64,000 nt of DNA from Cavia porcellus (GCF_034190915.1 NW_026947484.1:207464657-207528656); one strand, 5' to 3'. Counted from the first letter of the stretch, positions 20,046 to 33,353 are shown. Notes: a model not told the origin generated them from the letters alone. Made by a program: numbers and translations.

Positions 20046-22204
20046 GTTTACTTCTGAAATCATAGCCACATTAGCCTGTTGTCATTTAAGAAATGTATCG
20101 ATTGTTTCCTAGAATTACTTGTGCAAGACTCAAAGATGATTTTGAGAGGCTAGAAATCTTGAAAAATTGGACAAGTATTCTGGTGCACTAAAAAATATCT
20201 GGCAACCTCTCACCCTGCCTGTGCAGCTATGTAACAGTGTGACACCTATAAAGACCACACACTCACATAGAGCAGATAAACTTACTCAGGCCTGCTCTTT
20301 AACCAACTAAAAACATCATGCAATTAAAGCATTTTTACAATATGCTTGAAACAATTCTTATTCATCAGGGAGCAGAACCAAAGAAAATGCCATCAATAAT
20401 GTTACCAGAAGGATGACCAAATATTCCCACCAAGAAAAAGCCAGAGACTTAGCTCAGTCTGGACATGTCTTCATTCCTCCAACAAAAGAACTGAAAATCA
20501 AGCATACCCTGGGATAAATTACCAGGGGAAATTGAGTAGAATAATACAGTGATATACAAGCAATGAGGGAAAACAAAAGCACACTCTCAGGACAGGCAAA
20601 ATAGGCAAGTTGAAAGGACTGCACCAAACTTTATTTAGGTGTCTTTATGTATTGTTGTAAGGTCTGAAACAAGGTTTAATCAATTCATTCTCAGGAGAAA
20701 GAGAAAGAAAGGGGGTTTGTAAGCATTAGCATTAACAAAGAGTGCTACTGTCAATGTTGTTTTAAAAACAGCTGGTCAATTGTACTCATAATGTTTTATT
20801 TTGTTTTTCTTTGGGGCATTCTATTTGCAACCTTGGCGAGCACTCTTCAGGCATTTCCTTTCATAAGGACTTCAAGCCTCTAACATCAACGCCTCACTGT
20901 TAAATCTGACATACAGGTTGCAGACTTCGACTGGACCATTACCCTGTATGTAGATCGCTGCTCCCTAACTTGATGTCCTGTATAGTATCAGCAACAATAA
21001 TGGTAGTGGAACATTGCACTGAATGCTTTCCTACTACCTTTTACAGTCAGGTGTAACAAAATTCTCTTTCACCTGATAATTCTATGACCTTGCAAATTGA
21101 TTTCGTCAAAACTGCTATCGTTTTCCTCACAAAGTATTAGTTCACTGAACTAATGCAAAATATGTAACAAGAAAAATCAACAAGCAAACCAAGTGAAAAC
21201 AAAAACAAAAACCTGGAGCTGTCATACATTAAATCTCACCAGATTCAAGAAGGCTTTTTCCTTTGTCTGACAATTCCACGAATCACATTTGATCACAGCT
21301 CTTCCTCATCTCCTCAGGAAATTTCTGTGTCTCTTCATGCTTAACTCCAAGGTGTCTCCATTTGCTGTAAGTAAATGCATTGCTCAGAGCTGGATGGTCT
21401 TGTATAGGAAGGTCTTATATAGGAGACTGGATCCCAACCACAACTGAATATGTAAAAACATACTTGAAGGACAACTTTAAAGAACATCAGGAAAAACGTT
21501 CCCTTCTTAGAAGAAGGATGAAACATATACACAAAATACGCACCTCTGATACTCTAGCTCCATAGCATCCTGCACAGTCCCTCTCATTTCTCTTTGATCT
21601 TGCATTCATCCATATGGGCATCGTGGGAACAGTGGTCCTTGTTCCTGGTCAACTGTCACCAGTGCACTCAGCATTTCCTGCACCCACTTGAGAGCTTTCT
21701 ATCTGCACAGCCCCAGATGCCTATAGAGTAAAAAAGACAATCCTCTAATTCTATGAAAATGCTAGATTCTCAACCCATTTTCAGAAACTGACTTAAATGG
21801 AAGTGGACATTGTGATAGATCACCTGCTTCCTGAGCCCAACAAAGCAAGACAGTGTTGCCAGAAATTCTCATCTACTTTTTCATTACAGTGGCCAGCATT
21901 TAGCAGACCCCCGTCCAGAAAGGATTTGGAGGTCACTCACATGGTGAGCCCCATTCTGTTTCTTGTGCAAATGACATGATCGCAGGTACCTTGTTGTTAT
22001 TCTGCTCTTTATTTTGATTCACTGATACAACCAATTATTTTGCACAAAACGCGGAAAAATCAGTTTTTTTCAAACATTTCATTCCAATTATTTCTGAAAA
22101 AAGCATCCATTCTCAGTGTTCTATGATATTTGTTTTTGCCTACTTATAAATATGTGATTTGAATAAAACTTGTATTTTCCCTATATACTCAGCATAAAAG
22201 TAGC
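20046..22204. other. No gene seen; intergenic DNA
   Basis: Only open frames below 65 codons occur, without recognisable motifs. I could not assign repeats in this stretch with confidence. Confidence 0.35.
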
Positions 22205-22415
22205 TTACATGGGCTTGCCCGCACCTTTAGGTGAGTGCACTCGCCGTGCCCTCTCAGTGCAGTTTGGCCAGTCCCCACCTGAGGGGGAGGGTGTGGGCCA
22301 TGGGCAGGGAAGGGGACTGGACCATTAAAGAGAAGCCCCCATGGAGCCGGGTGCCTCTGTCTTCTTCGCTGTGTTTATTCGGTGGGTCTATCGCGGAGGA
22401 CGCGGGGCGAATTTG
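22205..22415 (+). other. GC/CpG-rich block just upstream of the pseudogene (possible LTR end)
   Basis: This is a GC-rich island in AT-rich surroundings with several CpGs (TATCGCGGAGGACGCGGGGC near 22,389-22,408) and ACCATTAAAGAGAAG near 22,321, which could be a polyadenylation-type signal. The ordering resembles R-U5 of a retroviral LTR. It might instead be 5'UTR of the retrocopied mRNA. Confidence 0.3.
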
Positions 22416-22561
22416 GTGCGGTGAGTTGATGTTGAAAAGTTTTCACGTGGTTCCATGTAGCTGTTGAGAGTGCAGCTGGGATCTGAATAGAGATCAGATG
22501 TGTCTGACTTCCGGAACACACCTGCTGATTCTCTAAGAAGCCAAACTGGCTGTCTCCAGAA
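22416..22561 (+). pseudogene. Probable 5'UTR of the SLC26A2 retrocopy
   Basis: The sequence directly before the ATG lacks repeats and leads smoothly into GTCTCCAGAA-ATG. It is assigned by position only; the true 5' end of the retrocopy is not defined. Confidence 0.35.
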
Positions 22562-24736
22562 ATGTCTTCAGAACGTCAAGAACAGCATGACCTTTCATCA
22601 AGGGACTCAGCTGAAGGTAATGACAGCCTTCCATCTGGTGCCTCTCTGAGCCACAAAAGGAATCAAGTACTGACTTTAAGCAAGTGGAACCCAGTGATCA
22701 ATGCAGATCTTATTCTAGGATCTATTTGGAGCCCCCAAGACAAACCAGATACTTAACATTAAGCAGTTTGTCATCAAAAAGCTACAGAAGATGTGCCAGT
22801 GTAATTCCACCAAAGCCAAAAAATGTGAATTTTTTTTTTTTTCCTGTTTGTCAATGGGTCCCAAAATATGATCTAAAGAAAAACATTTTAGGAGCAGTGA
22901 TGTCTGGTTTGACTGTGGGTATCTTATTGGTTCCACAGTTCATTGCTTATTCCCTCTTTGCTGGCCAAAATCCTATCTATGGTTGGTGCACATCTTTTTT
23001 TGCTAGCATCATTTATTTTCGATTTGTACTTCTCTTCACATCTCTGTGGGCTTTTGGGACACTGTGCCTTATGATCAGTGAGATAGTTGACTGAGAACTA
23101 CACAAAGCTGACTATGACATTGCCCATTCCTCTTTCTTTAGGAATGGTTTCTAATGGGAGCTCATTAGTAAACTACACATCATAAGGAAAATGTGACGAA
23201 AATGGGTACACAGTTAAAATTGGACCCACTGTAACCTTCATGGCTGGAGTTTATCAGGCAGTGATGGACTTCTTTCAGCTAGGCTTTGTTTCTGCCTACC
23301 TCTCAGATGCCTTGCTGAGTGGTGCTAAACTTTTCTCGTATCTTAAGCTAAGTATCTTCTTGGACTCAGCCTTCCATGGAGTCATGGTGTGGGCTCACTC
23401 ATCACTACCTGGATACATATCTTCCAAAACATCCATGGACCAATTATCTGTGATCTCATCACCAGCTTTTTGTGCCTTTTGGTCCTTTTGCCAGCCAAAG
23501 AACTCAATGAGCATTTCAAATCCAAACTCAAGGCACAAATTCATATAGAATTTCTTGTGGCAGCCACATTGGCCTCTTATTTTGGAAAACTAGAGCAGAA
23601 TTACAAGTCCAGTGTTGCTGGACATATTTCCACTGGATTTTTGCTGCAAAAAGCACCACACTGGAACTTAGTGCCTAGTGTGGCTGTGGATGCAGTAGCT
23701 ATTTCTGTCATTGGCTTTGATAGCACTATATCACTTTCTGAGATGTTTGCCAAGAAACAAGGCTACACATACAAAGCAAACCAGGAGATGTATGCCATTG
23801 GCTTTTGCAATATCATCCCGTCCATTAGTACCAGTGCAGCTCTTGCAAAGACACTGGTTAAAGAATCAACAGTCTGTCTAACTCAGGTTTCTGCTGTGAT
23901 TACAGCCCTGGTTCTTTTGTTGATTCTCCTAGTAATAGCTCCTTTATCCTTTTCCCTACAGAAATGTGTCCTTGGTATGATTACTACTGTAAACTTCAGG
24001 GAGCTCCTTGCAAATTTAGATATCTGCCTAATATATGGAGGGCTACCAGAATGGATACACTTAACTGATTTGTTACCATGTTGTCCTCTGCTCTGATAAG
24101 CACTGAAATAGGCCTACTTGTTCAGGTTTGTTTTTCTATGTTTTGTGTTATTCTCCAAACTCAGAAGCCAATGGTTTCATTGCTTGATTTGTTGGAAGAG
24201 TCTGAAATCTTTGAATCCCTATCTGCTTACAAGAACTTTCAGACCAAGCCAGGCATCAAGATTGTCTGGTTTGTAGCCCCTCTCTACTACATAAACAAAG
24301 AATGCTTTAAATCTGCTTTATATAAAAGTACTCTAAACCCAGTTTTGGTAAAGGCTGCTCAGAAGAAGTTAGCCAAGAGAAAGCTCGAAGAGCAAAGAGT
24401 GACTTTCAGTGGAGTCCAGGATGATATTTCACTACAACTTTCCCATGATTCTTTGGAACTGTAGTGATTGGCTGTAGTGCAGTGCAATTTTTAGATACAG
24501 CAAGGATTGATACACTGAAAGAAGTTTGCAGTTATTATGAAGCCATTGATATTCAGGTTCTACTGGCTCAGTGCAATCCATCTGTGAGGGATTCGCTGAT
24601 CAGAGGACAGAATTGCAGAGAGGAAGAACAAAACCCTCTCTTCTATAGTGTGTATGGATCGGTGGGTTTTGCAGTAGAATCTCAGAACCAGAAAGGAACA
24701 TGTGTTCTCAATGGTCTGAGTCTTTCCAGTGATTGA
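22562..24736 (+). pseudogene. SLC26A2: SLC26A2 (sulfate transporter) processed pseudogene
   Basis: The translation follows SLC26A2, the sulfate/anion exchanger of the plasma membrane (about 739 residues in human), from its start to its natural C-terminus NGLSLSSD. The N-terminus MSSERQEQHDLSSRDSAEGN, the first transmembrane region ([20 protein letters not shown], near 22,869), the [12 protein letters not shown] loop, [17 protein letters not shown], and the STAS domain ([16 protein letters not shown], near 24,479) appear in order. No intron interrupts the coding region, so it is a retrocopy. Damage: frameshifts near 22,750 and 22,830 (T-run), a TGA at 23,092-23,094 where an Arg is expected, loss of about ten codons plus a frameshift near 23,320-23,390, a small deletion near 23,830, a break near 24,050-24,100, and a TAG at 24,462-24,464. 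Confidence 0.93.
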
Positions 24737-26145
24737 GAAAGCAGAGAAAAAGAGGAGTATCTCATCAGTAGATTAAAATTTCACATGTGCAGTATTTTTT
24801 TTCCCTTGGAAGTTTATTGCCTTTTCATATTCGTAAATGCAGCAAAGCTTATAATAGGGCAGAATTTTTTTTAAAATGTGGTTTCAAGCTTTGATGTATC
24901 TGTGAAGTACTCTTGGAATGTTATAAGTAAGGAATCATAAAGTAGTCCCCAAACTTAATTACCACCTTGTATTAAGGCCTACATTTGGACTATTCTGCTT
25001 CCAGGATGTAAAGGAGTGAAGTTGGGATTTGCCTTAGAATCAGTGGAGCTTTGCCTGACTGAAAGGGAGGGAAATTAGGCGGGGAATAGATTGCACTTGC
25101 GCCTCTTGTATCAGCAGCTTTCTTTTGAAACATGAAGTTCTACCTCTGCAGGTTAGTTGTATGCTTCTCTATCCCCATTCCTTTCTCCCCAGATAGCAGT
25201 AGGGCTCTTGTCTTTTGAGTAGGAAATCACTCCATTCTTCCTCTCCTTGAGATGGAGAACCATGGACACAGTCTGATGGCTGACAGGTTGGTGACATCGG
25301 TATCACAGCTAGCCTGACGTTAAAAGCACCATTTATGATAAAGTGGATGTTTCAGTTATAATTATTTTAAGGCAAGTTGGTAAGCAAAGAGTTCTTCAAA
25401 ATCAGAAAACACATGGCAGTCCTCTCTTTTTTTGAGATCTCTGTTTGTTCTTGTTTCTGAGATAAGTACCATCACCACTGTAACCTGTTTTAGCTATCAG
25501 TTATCCTACTGCATTTTCCCATGGAATCTGCCCTAAGCTGGCATGTCTGCTATCAGTGACAGTTACCAATGCAGAATGCTGACTCAGTAATTTTGAACAG
25601 CCCTTTAAATAGGCTTGAGACAAATTATCAAGAACACTCTATAAGGAAGAAATAGTTTGTATTTCCTGTAAGAATTAGTTTACTAGGCAGTAAATTGTAC
25701 GCACTCCAACGTCTGCCACTTTCCATGGTATTTTAATAAGGGTCTTTGACAACTGACAGGCTTTCTCATACAGAAGCTGCTCTTCGTGGGAAAACAATGC
25801 ACAAAAGTCATAAAGTACTTCCAAATGGACATTAATAATTTTAAATATCTTAGTGAAAACAATGCTGATGCATAAAGCTGTGCACCCTGTTGGTGTACAG
25901 TAAATGATGATAAGGACAGCTTCGAACTCTTCATCTTGCCTAAAGCTGTTATTAAAAGACTTAAAAACATCACATTCCTAAAATTCAAATTTTATGGGTA
26001 TATTTATGGTAGTTGGCAACTGTTTATTTGGGAAAACAAGAGTATTGGACCTTGAAAGCTTATATTTCTGTATTTGGACTTTGACAGGCCAAAAACAAAA
26101 ACAAAAAGCAAAATATTTTCCAAAGAATAATGGACTCATTTATTC
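24737..26145 (+). pseudogene. Probable 3'UTR of the SLC26A2 retrocopy
   Basis: The sequence continues without recognisable repeats after the native stop. The SLC26A2 mRNA is known for a very long 3'UTR, so this stretch, and perhaps the repeat-punctuated DNA to about 28.5 kb (an AATAAA lies near 28,498), may belong to it. I found no poly(A) tail or flanking duplication, so the end is open. Confidence 0.4.
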
Positions 26146-26156
26146 AAGAGTGAAAC

Positions 26157-26264
26157 GTGGGGGCTGGGGATTTCGCTCAGCGGCATAAGTGCCTGCCTTG
26201 CAAGCAGGCAGTTGTGAGTTCGATCCCTGGTACCGATAAAAATGAAAAAAAATGACAAAAAAAA
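26157..26264 (+). repeat. ID-type tRNA-derived SINE with target-site duplication
   Basis: A clear insertion. It has GGGGCTGGGGATTTCGCTCA (A box near 26,170-26,182), a B box GAGTTCGATCC (26,215-26,225) and an A-rich tail (26,237-26,264). It is flanked by the 11-bp direct repeat AAGAGTGAAAC at 26,146-26,156 and 26,265-26,275. The intact boxes and exact duplication indicate a fairly recent insertion into the probable 3'UTR of the SLC26A2 retrocopy. Confidence 0.92.
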
Positions 26265-26275
26265 AAGAGTGAAAC

Positions 26276-26995
26276 ACCTAGCCAGGTCTTTTAAAACAAA
26301 CAAAATAATGGTTGCCAATGTACAAACTCATTTTTAAAGCTTGTTCTTGTATTCTAAGCAATTTTAAATATAATACCCCTAAATAATAACTACACAAGTA
26401 CATATTGAATATATACATAGATATGCTTTTCGTTAGCTCTGTAAACTGCCAGTGCTGCTTTTCTGTTGGTAGGTTTCTCCCAAATGCTTTCATGGGCAAT
26501 ACCTATCTATTACTACAGCAAAACTTTCTGGATTTTTATCTTCTAGATAAATCATATTATGATTCTATGCAGTACTATCCTGAATTCTACATCCTTTTAC
26601 TCTTTAGGTCGAGAATTTTAGAATCTCAAAATTATCAATGCTGCTTATATTTGTGCTTTTTTACTTTGTTTCTGATGTTTGCCATTTTTGTTGAGTCTTA
26701 AAATTATTAGTCATAAAACCACAATGTCTTGATTTTCATTCCTTTCTTTTTCCCCAAGCCAGGCTTGAGTTAAGACTACTTTTGATATCTAATAACTGAC
26801 TGTGTAATAAGTACACATTTAAGACAACTCTGCAGCTTATCCAGCATCACCACAGCAAAAGAATTTCAGGTCAGTCAGTATTTGGAAAATTTCTGGGATG
26901 GATAACGAGATTTGCCTTTTACCTGACATTTCCATTGTAGCTATCCTACTCAAATTAGATCTGCTTTTAGCAGCCATTTGTTAAAAACTTTAGTT
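26276..26995. other. No gene seen; AT-rich DNA
   Basis: It contains an open frame of 98 codons (26,405-26,701) rich in Phe/Leu/Tyr, with no family resemblance. AT-rich composition explains it. Confidence 0.35.
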
Positions 26996-27112
26996 TTGTT
27001 TTTTGAGGCAAGGTCTCTCTGTGTAGTTCAGGCTGGCTTTGAACTTGCAGCAGTCCTCATACTTAAGCCTCCCAAGTGCTGGGATTATAGGCACGTACCA
27101 CCACACCCAGCT
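26996..27112 (-). repeat. B1-type (7SL-derived) SINE
   Basis: Read on the minus strand: GCTGGGTGTGGTGGTACGTG, then CCTATAATCCCAGCACTTGG, a quasi-dimer-free body and ACACAGAGAGACCTTGCCTC, then an A-rich tail (plus-strand TTTTGTTTTTT). Identity to the B1/7SL consensus is good. Confidence 0.85.
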
Positions 27113-27218
27113 TGTAAAAACATTTTAAAGTTTCATTAGAATTTACATTTTATCCTCTCTATTTGAATTGCCTCCTGCCTCTATTTGCACTTTACTTTTG
27201 AGGTATGTATGTGTATGT

Positions 27219-27262
27219 GGGTACTGAGCATTGAACCCAGTACTTAAGTACTTGGTCAGGTT
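27219..27262 (-). repeat. Short tRNA-derived SINE fragment
   Basis: The plus strand reads GTACTGAGCATTGAACCCAG, which is the reverse of a tRNA-SINE B-box region (CTGGGTTCAATGC). Only about 45 bases remain. Confidence 0.4.
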
Positions 27263-30200
27263 GTGACAAAAGTCAGAATTGCCCTGCTTTAGACTAAGGG
27301 ATCTGCCCTAAATTTCAGTTAATCTTTTGTAAGGAAAACAAGGGATGATTTAGACAGTCTGACTTAGCTTTTAAATAGCAACCACTGATAACAAAATTGG
27401 TTATTAAATTTACAGAGTGATAAGTGATGAATTTTAAAAATGTATAGGGGTGTTAGGTGTGTTCATTAGCATATTCTAATGCTAATGACAACACTTTAAC
27501 AAGACCAGTAAAGCTTCAGGTTGTTCTCTTAGTGATTTGTCATTTATGAACACATTGTCAAAGTCAGACCCTACCTTAATATAAAGGTAAGGAAAGGGAT
27601 GCAATGCATTTCTTGAGAACTTAAATTGAGTCTCTGAGTTGCAATAATAAACTCAAGGTCTGTGACCCTTGTTGTTACCCTGTTTCTTTGCATAAACATA
27701 GACGTTACCTCAGCTAGTTCTGAGGTACCAAATGTATAGTATGCTGGAGTCAGGTACCAAATGTATAGTATGCTGTAACATTGAAGGAGGTACTTTGTAG
27801 AGAGTATTAACTGATGGTTGAGCAAGAGGCAGAGCTGCCCTGGGTCCAAGAAAAGTTCCACTGTATGATAGGACTTAGATTTTGTGTAACTTTTCTGTTG
27901 TTAGTGTTTTCCTCTACTTAAATTTTGACTTATTCTAGTGATGCCCTATTTAAAACAGCTTAATAACTGTAAACAGTATGAAATGAGATCCAGAAAGCTG
28001 ACTCTGAACTAATTTGCTCCCCCACCCCATGTATAATGTTTTTAGATAATCATGAATCAAATTTAGGTTCTCATTATAAAATTTATAATGGAACAGCACA
28101 CATAATATACAGTACAATCTGCTTTGTTTTTATAGCCTATGTGTTAAAGTATAATACTGTTGAAATACTATAGTTTTTTAAGGTTTAAAAAGTTAGTAAC
28201 TTAGGAATGTAGGAGCAAGGAAGATTTATTTTTGTAAGATAATTTTTATCCTGATAAAGACGTTTTTAAAAGAATTTCCTCAACAGCTGAAATTTTAAGC
28301 ATACTAAATACATTAGAAAAAAGACATTATACTGTTTGTAGGTTCTTGTTATATATTTTATTTTTTAACAGTATAGAATAGGAAGAATAATATTGAATTC
28401 CAAAGACTGTATAACAAAAGGTCAACAAATATCTTTATTAAAGATGCTATATATATCATGTCTGCAGATGGGCTACCAAGTTTCTGTCTGAAGCTTTAAT
28501 AAACTTACTTTGGGAAAGTTCTCTTCCCTACTGTATGAGGTACCCCTAAAATAAGATACTTGCCATCAAATAGCTCTTGCTTTACGGGAAGTGCCTTGGA
28601 GTTAATCATAAAACATTGCTTGACTACCGTATGGGACAAGGGTAAGTTGTTGAAGCATTACAGTCTGTTGAAGGAAAGTTGTTTAACAATTTTTTTGAGG
28701 GTTTGGAAAAGTATGTTTGTTTTGCTATTTACTTAAGAGCCAATATATGTGTTGAGATATTATTATCTGTTAATAAATTGTTACTCTAATTTTTAAAATG
28801 GCTTATGTGGATCAATCTTACTAATTTAAGGAAACATTAAAAAATTAGTAGATTAATAAGCCTGAAAAATATAAAGCAGTGATCTTATTGGTCAGAAACT
28901 TTCTTCTTAAATAAATTCTAGACTTTCTAACTTTCACAAGAAATTCTATCAAATCTTCAAGTAAGGTGCTAATTCCTTTAATATTGAAATTCCTGTATGA
29001 TAAATAGAGTAGACTGGAAATATTTTTAGCAGACCTCACGGTATTTAGAAACTAAAAGTAAAGTTCAAACAAAATCTACACAAGTAATGGCATGTATATC
29101 CTAGTTAAAATAACAGTAGAATGTATTTTTAAAATTATAACACCATGTACCATGTTTAAATTAGAGTAATTCTTGATGTGTCAAACTTAAGAAATATTTT
29201 TATAGAATTTATCACATTAAGTGTAAAAGAAAAAGTCTACCTCAATAGCTAGTATATTATGTAACTATACTCACTATTCTTTCCTCACTAGGATATGAGA
29301 TAGATAAAATTTCAATGTGGCACAAATACTAAGTCTCTGAGTTTAAAGCAGTATAACTCAGAATTCCATTGGGAGTTTATTGAAACCATAAATCAGGGTG
29401 TTGTGACAATTCTCAGTTTATGTGTAGTAGGACATGACTGAGATGGACAAAAGGAATATCTTATTATTTCTCCAGCATTGTGTGCTACAATACAATAAAA
29501 TCATGTGTTTCCCATAAAGCATCCTTGGGGACAAAGTTGAATATGAATCTAATACAGATATCACTCCCAAAGTAACTCGATAAATTGCACACTATTTTAT
29601 ATTGTTTGTCTTATCTATAAGAATACAAAGTTTACAGAGAAGAAAACAAAGCTCCATTTTTTCAGAACAGATTCTAAAAAGATGTTTGTGGCACTGCTTT
29701 GGTCACTGCTTCCTCTGCCTTTTCTTCTGAAAACTGGCTTGGTGTAATGAGCCTTGTCTGTAAACACTCATGTCAGAACTTTATATGGCACATGGTACAT
29801 AGAGGGATTTTTTTAAGTATCTTATAAACAAAATTAATACAATTATACTGGAAACTTTCTTAACATCTCTAAACCTAACTTTGTCATCTAGTAAAATGGT
29901 ATTATTAATAACTTCCACAGATAATCTTTTATATTCTCTTCTTTGTTGTGATTTCAGCACTTCTCTATTAAGTTATGAGACATATGCAGGATGGATGGAT
30001 TCCCCTTGCTGTCATTTGGTGACAGCTCTTGGGCACTCTACATCAAAGTGGCAATGCCCTGGGACATCAATCTCTCACAGCTCAAACAGTGCAAATGTAC
30101 CATTTGATTCCCTAGATCTATGGATTAGGGACATCTTTCTCCACCATGGATTTATAAATTTCTGAATTACAGAATCTGTGAACCCAATGAGTATAAGTAA

Positions 30201-31950
30201 TATAGTATTTTAGAATAATTATCCAGCCACAGAAACTCAAATAGTTCCAGTAGTACCTAAAATATCATATCCTATGTGAGCAAAGAATAGAATCAGTCTC
30301 ATGTATAAAATTTACAAACTCCATGACTATGGTCTTCAAATACTGTAATTATGGTTGACCTCATTATCAAAAAGTCAAAACATCTGAACAACAAGGCAAG
30401 GGAGAATTTCCTCAGATTGTTTTCTCTGTTCATATCAATGTTAGTCTAATAAGATGAAAACATAATTTCCAACTGAAGTTTTACGGAACCTCATTGGAAA
30501 ATACAACTCTGAAATTCAAGACAAGTAATTTAGCTTCAAGCTTAGACTTGATGATTTCATGATTACAGCAGAATCAAGTCACAGTAGTATAACAATAAAG
30601 AGAAATAGCATGGCCACGAAGTTCAGTTAAATGTGGAAAATGTGGCAGTATGCATGAAATTTCCTTTACAGAGTGATTTAAGAAGTCAAATGTAATGAAA
30701 GGGAAAAAATGAAACTGTTGACTGCTTTGGAGAAAAGTGACAATATGCTAATTATCCTTTACAATAAATGTTTTTCAACTTGCCTGCATGGGTGGATACA
30801 CACAGGTAAAGGATTCTGTCACTAAAGTTAAAATAAATCATTGGGTTTTCAGTGTTGTACTATCAAGAATAACAAACAGAAAAATGTTCTACATTCTTTT
30901 GTCCTTAGTCTTTTCATTTTGGCTTAGTATTGATTGAGATTCTTTGGAATTTTTTGTCTTGACATTTAATTGAGAGAGCCTTTCTCTCATTTCAGCTGAA
31001 AGCTGAACTTTGGAAATAATAGCAGAAAATTTAATTATTTTTGTATTAATTCTATTGGTATAGTTCAGATATATTTGATGATCACATTCATTAGAGAAAA
31101 TGTGTACATTTTGTGCATGATGCTTCTTGATATTCCTTTTTTCTCAACTCCCTTTCCTTCCTTCAAACTCTTCTTCCTCTCTTTGTTTACAAAAATATTG
31201 TTTCAATTTTCTTTCTTCCATTCTCTTTTTTCCCTTCCTTCCTCTCCCATTTCCTGTTCCCTTCCCATTAGAATGTTTTTTTTACTATTTCCAATAACGT
31301 GCTGTATGTTGTACACTGTTAACTAAAATAAATCAATGTACATGATTAAATATCACATTCTTTCTATGGTAGGAGAAACTGAAAGGGTAAATAAGGACCA
31401 AAATATATAACAAATATTGGGAGATAGGAGGAAAATTAATTCCTTAGTTTTGTGAAAATAAATTTATCTCAAAACCCCAGATGACATTCTGAATCAATTT
31501 GTATTTTCATTTTACTCACCTTTCATGAGCAGTTAGATTATTGCAGACATCCTATGTACCAGAAATGTTAGGATCCCATAAATCTTGCATTTTGGTTGGA
31601 GAAAATTAGCACATACTTAGCCAATTAGGAGCAATGTGAAAGGTGTTATAAAGAATTATATTTGATCGCCAAGTATAAAATCAACAACATGCCCCTGGGG
31701 CATTTGAAATTTACTATAAAAGACCTTTTAATTCATTCACTTCAGGGCGCTTATATAAAGTTAATTTTGGATATATGAGAGTGTACATTTGAGTGGAAAA
31801 ATATACATAATCTGCTAATTAGTTTCATTTAGCTATTTTTCTAGTTTTAAAATTTTTTACTGAAGCACATAACATAAAATGTTTACGTATTTATTAACAT
31901 GAATTATTTGAAATACACATATAAAATGTAATATAGAGATAGATAATATT
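27263..31950. other. No gene seen; AT-rich intergenic DNA
   Basis: About 4.7 kb are without a recognisable gene or clear repeat. A direct repeat of 23 bases (CAGGTACCAAATGTATAGTATGC type) occurs at about 27,722-27,771. The leftmost part may still be SLC26A2 3'UTR. T-rich pyrimidine tracts lie at 31,135-31,265. Confidence 0.35.
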
Positions 31951-31953
31951 TTA

Positions 31954-31990
31954 TGTGTGTGTGTGAGAGAGACAGAGAGACAGAGAGAGA
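31954..31990. repeat. (GT)n/(GA)n microsatellite
   Basis: A GT run passes into GAGAGACAGAGAGA. It is a simple repeat. Confidence 0.9.
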
Positions 31991-32595
31991 ATAATGTTTA
32001 TCAGGTTAAACATGTATGTCTCCTAAAATATCACTTTTTGGTGGCACAGATCCATCACTGCTAATCATAAGAAAACAAAATTATGTCTGACTATGACCAC
32101 CTGCAGAATAAGGATTGCAAGAATTCAAAGGAGCTCTCTGAAGACCTGAAGACCAGTCAGAATTTGAAGTCCTGAAAATTGCTGTCTGTGTCTGGAAATC
32201 AGCGGGTCTGCGGTGAGAGGCCAGAGAATCTGTGCTACAAGGGTCAAAGAGTTCGTCCTGGAGGCCTGGAGACAGGGGTTCAAAGGCCAAGGCCAAGGCT
32301 GGAGCTGCTCTGACCACACCGAGGTGAAGCTTCCTCCTTCTTACCCATTTTTTCCATCTAGGCCACATGTGTATTGGTGCCACCTACACCTACGCCGAGG
32401 GGACCTTGCCTCCTCAGTGATAGCTTAGACACACCCAGAACTACACTAGGCCAAAGCGCCGGGGTGGTTCCTACTCAGACTGACACCACAGTTGACTATC
32501 ATATGGTACAACATTTGAAACTCTTTCTTCAGGACAAAACGCACCTGGATTTCATGCTGCTACTACGACTTAGTACCCGCTTATTAACCCTTTTT
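31991..32595. other. No gene seen; GC-richer block
   Basis: The stretch 32,200-32,480 is GC-richer than its surroundings. Open frames of up to 100 codons on both strands are mutually overlapping and have no family resemblance. It could be an old LTR, but I cannot support a class. Confidence 0.3.
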
Positions 32596-33353
32596 CACTG
32601 AACTTTTCAGTAACTTCATTTTACCCTCAACTTTTGGGAGATCAAGTTTTTCCGAGTTCTGAAATCATGCAGTACTTTTCAAAGTGCTTAATTCCTCTCA
32701 CTTAACATTGCAAATTTCCTCAATTTGGTGGTAAATGACAGAATTTCATTCCCTTGTAGCTGAATATCATTCCATTTTTATGTTCACCATATTTTCCTTA
32801 TCCATTCATCGGTTGATAGAAAATTTGCTTGAATTTCTTGGATCTTGTGAATAATTCTGCAATAAAAATCAGTGTGCAGATTTGTCTTCAACCTACGATT
32901 TCCGTTCCTTTGAATACAAACCCAGTAGTGGGACCACCTATCCTATGGCATTCTAATTTTAATAGTTTGGGAACCTCTTTTTTGCTTTCCACAATAGTTA
33001 TACTTACATTCCTGCCAATAGTATGCAAGTTGACTTTTTTCTGATGTATTCCACAGAAGTTGTTATTTATAGTCATTTTTATATTTGCCATTTTTCCTGA
33101 GGTAATGATAGTTTTTACTTCATTTCCATTTCTCTAAAGATTAGTGATACTATTTTTCATGTAACTATTAGTCCTTTGTATATTATTTTCCTGTAAATTG
33201 TGTATTTAGATCTAATACTCATTTTTAAATCCTGTTGTTTTCTTTTACTGTTTTATAAGTTTCTTACATATTTTGATTTCCAACCATTTCAGTGCACACA
33301 TGGGAAATATTGTCTCAAATTCTCTATGTTGTCTATGCACTCTATTTAATGGG

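Noticed and set aside
26157..26264. tRNA gene (A and B boxes present)
   Set aside because: The boxes belong to a tRNA-derived SINE with A-rich tail and target duplication; no tRNA fold or terminator.
26405..26701. 98-codon open frame rich in Phe, Leu and Tyr
   Set aside because: AT-rich composition, no recognisable family, no start context or neighbours to support it.
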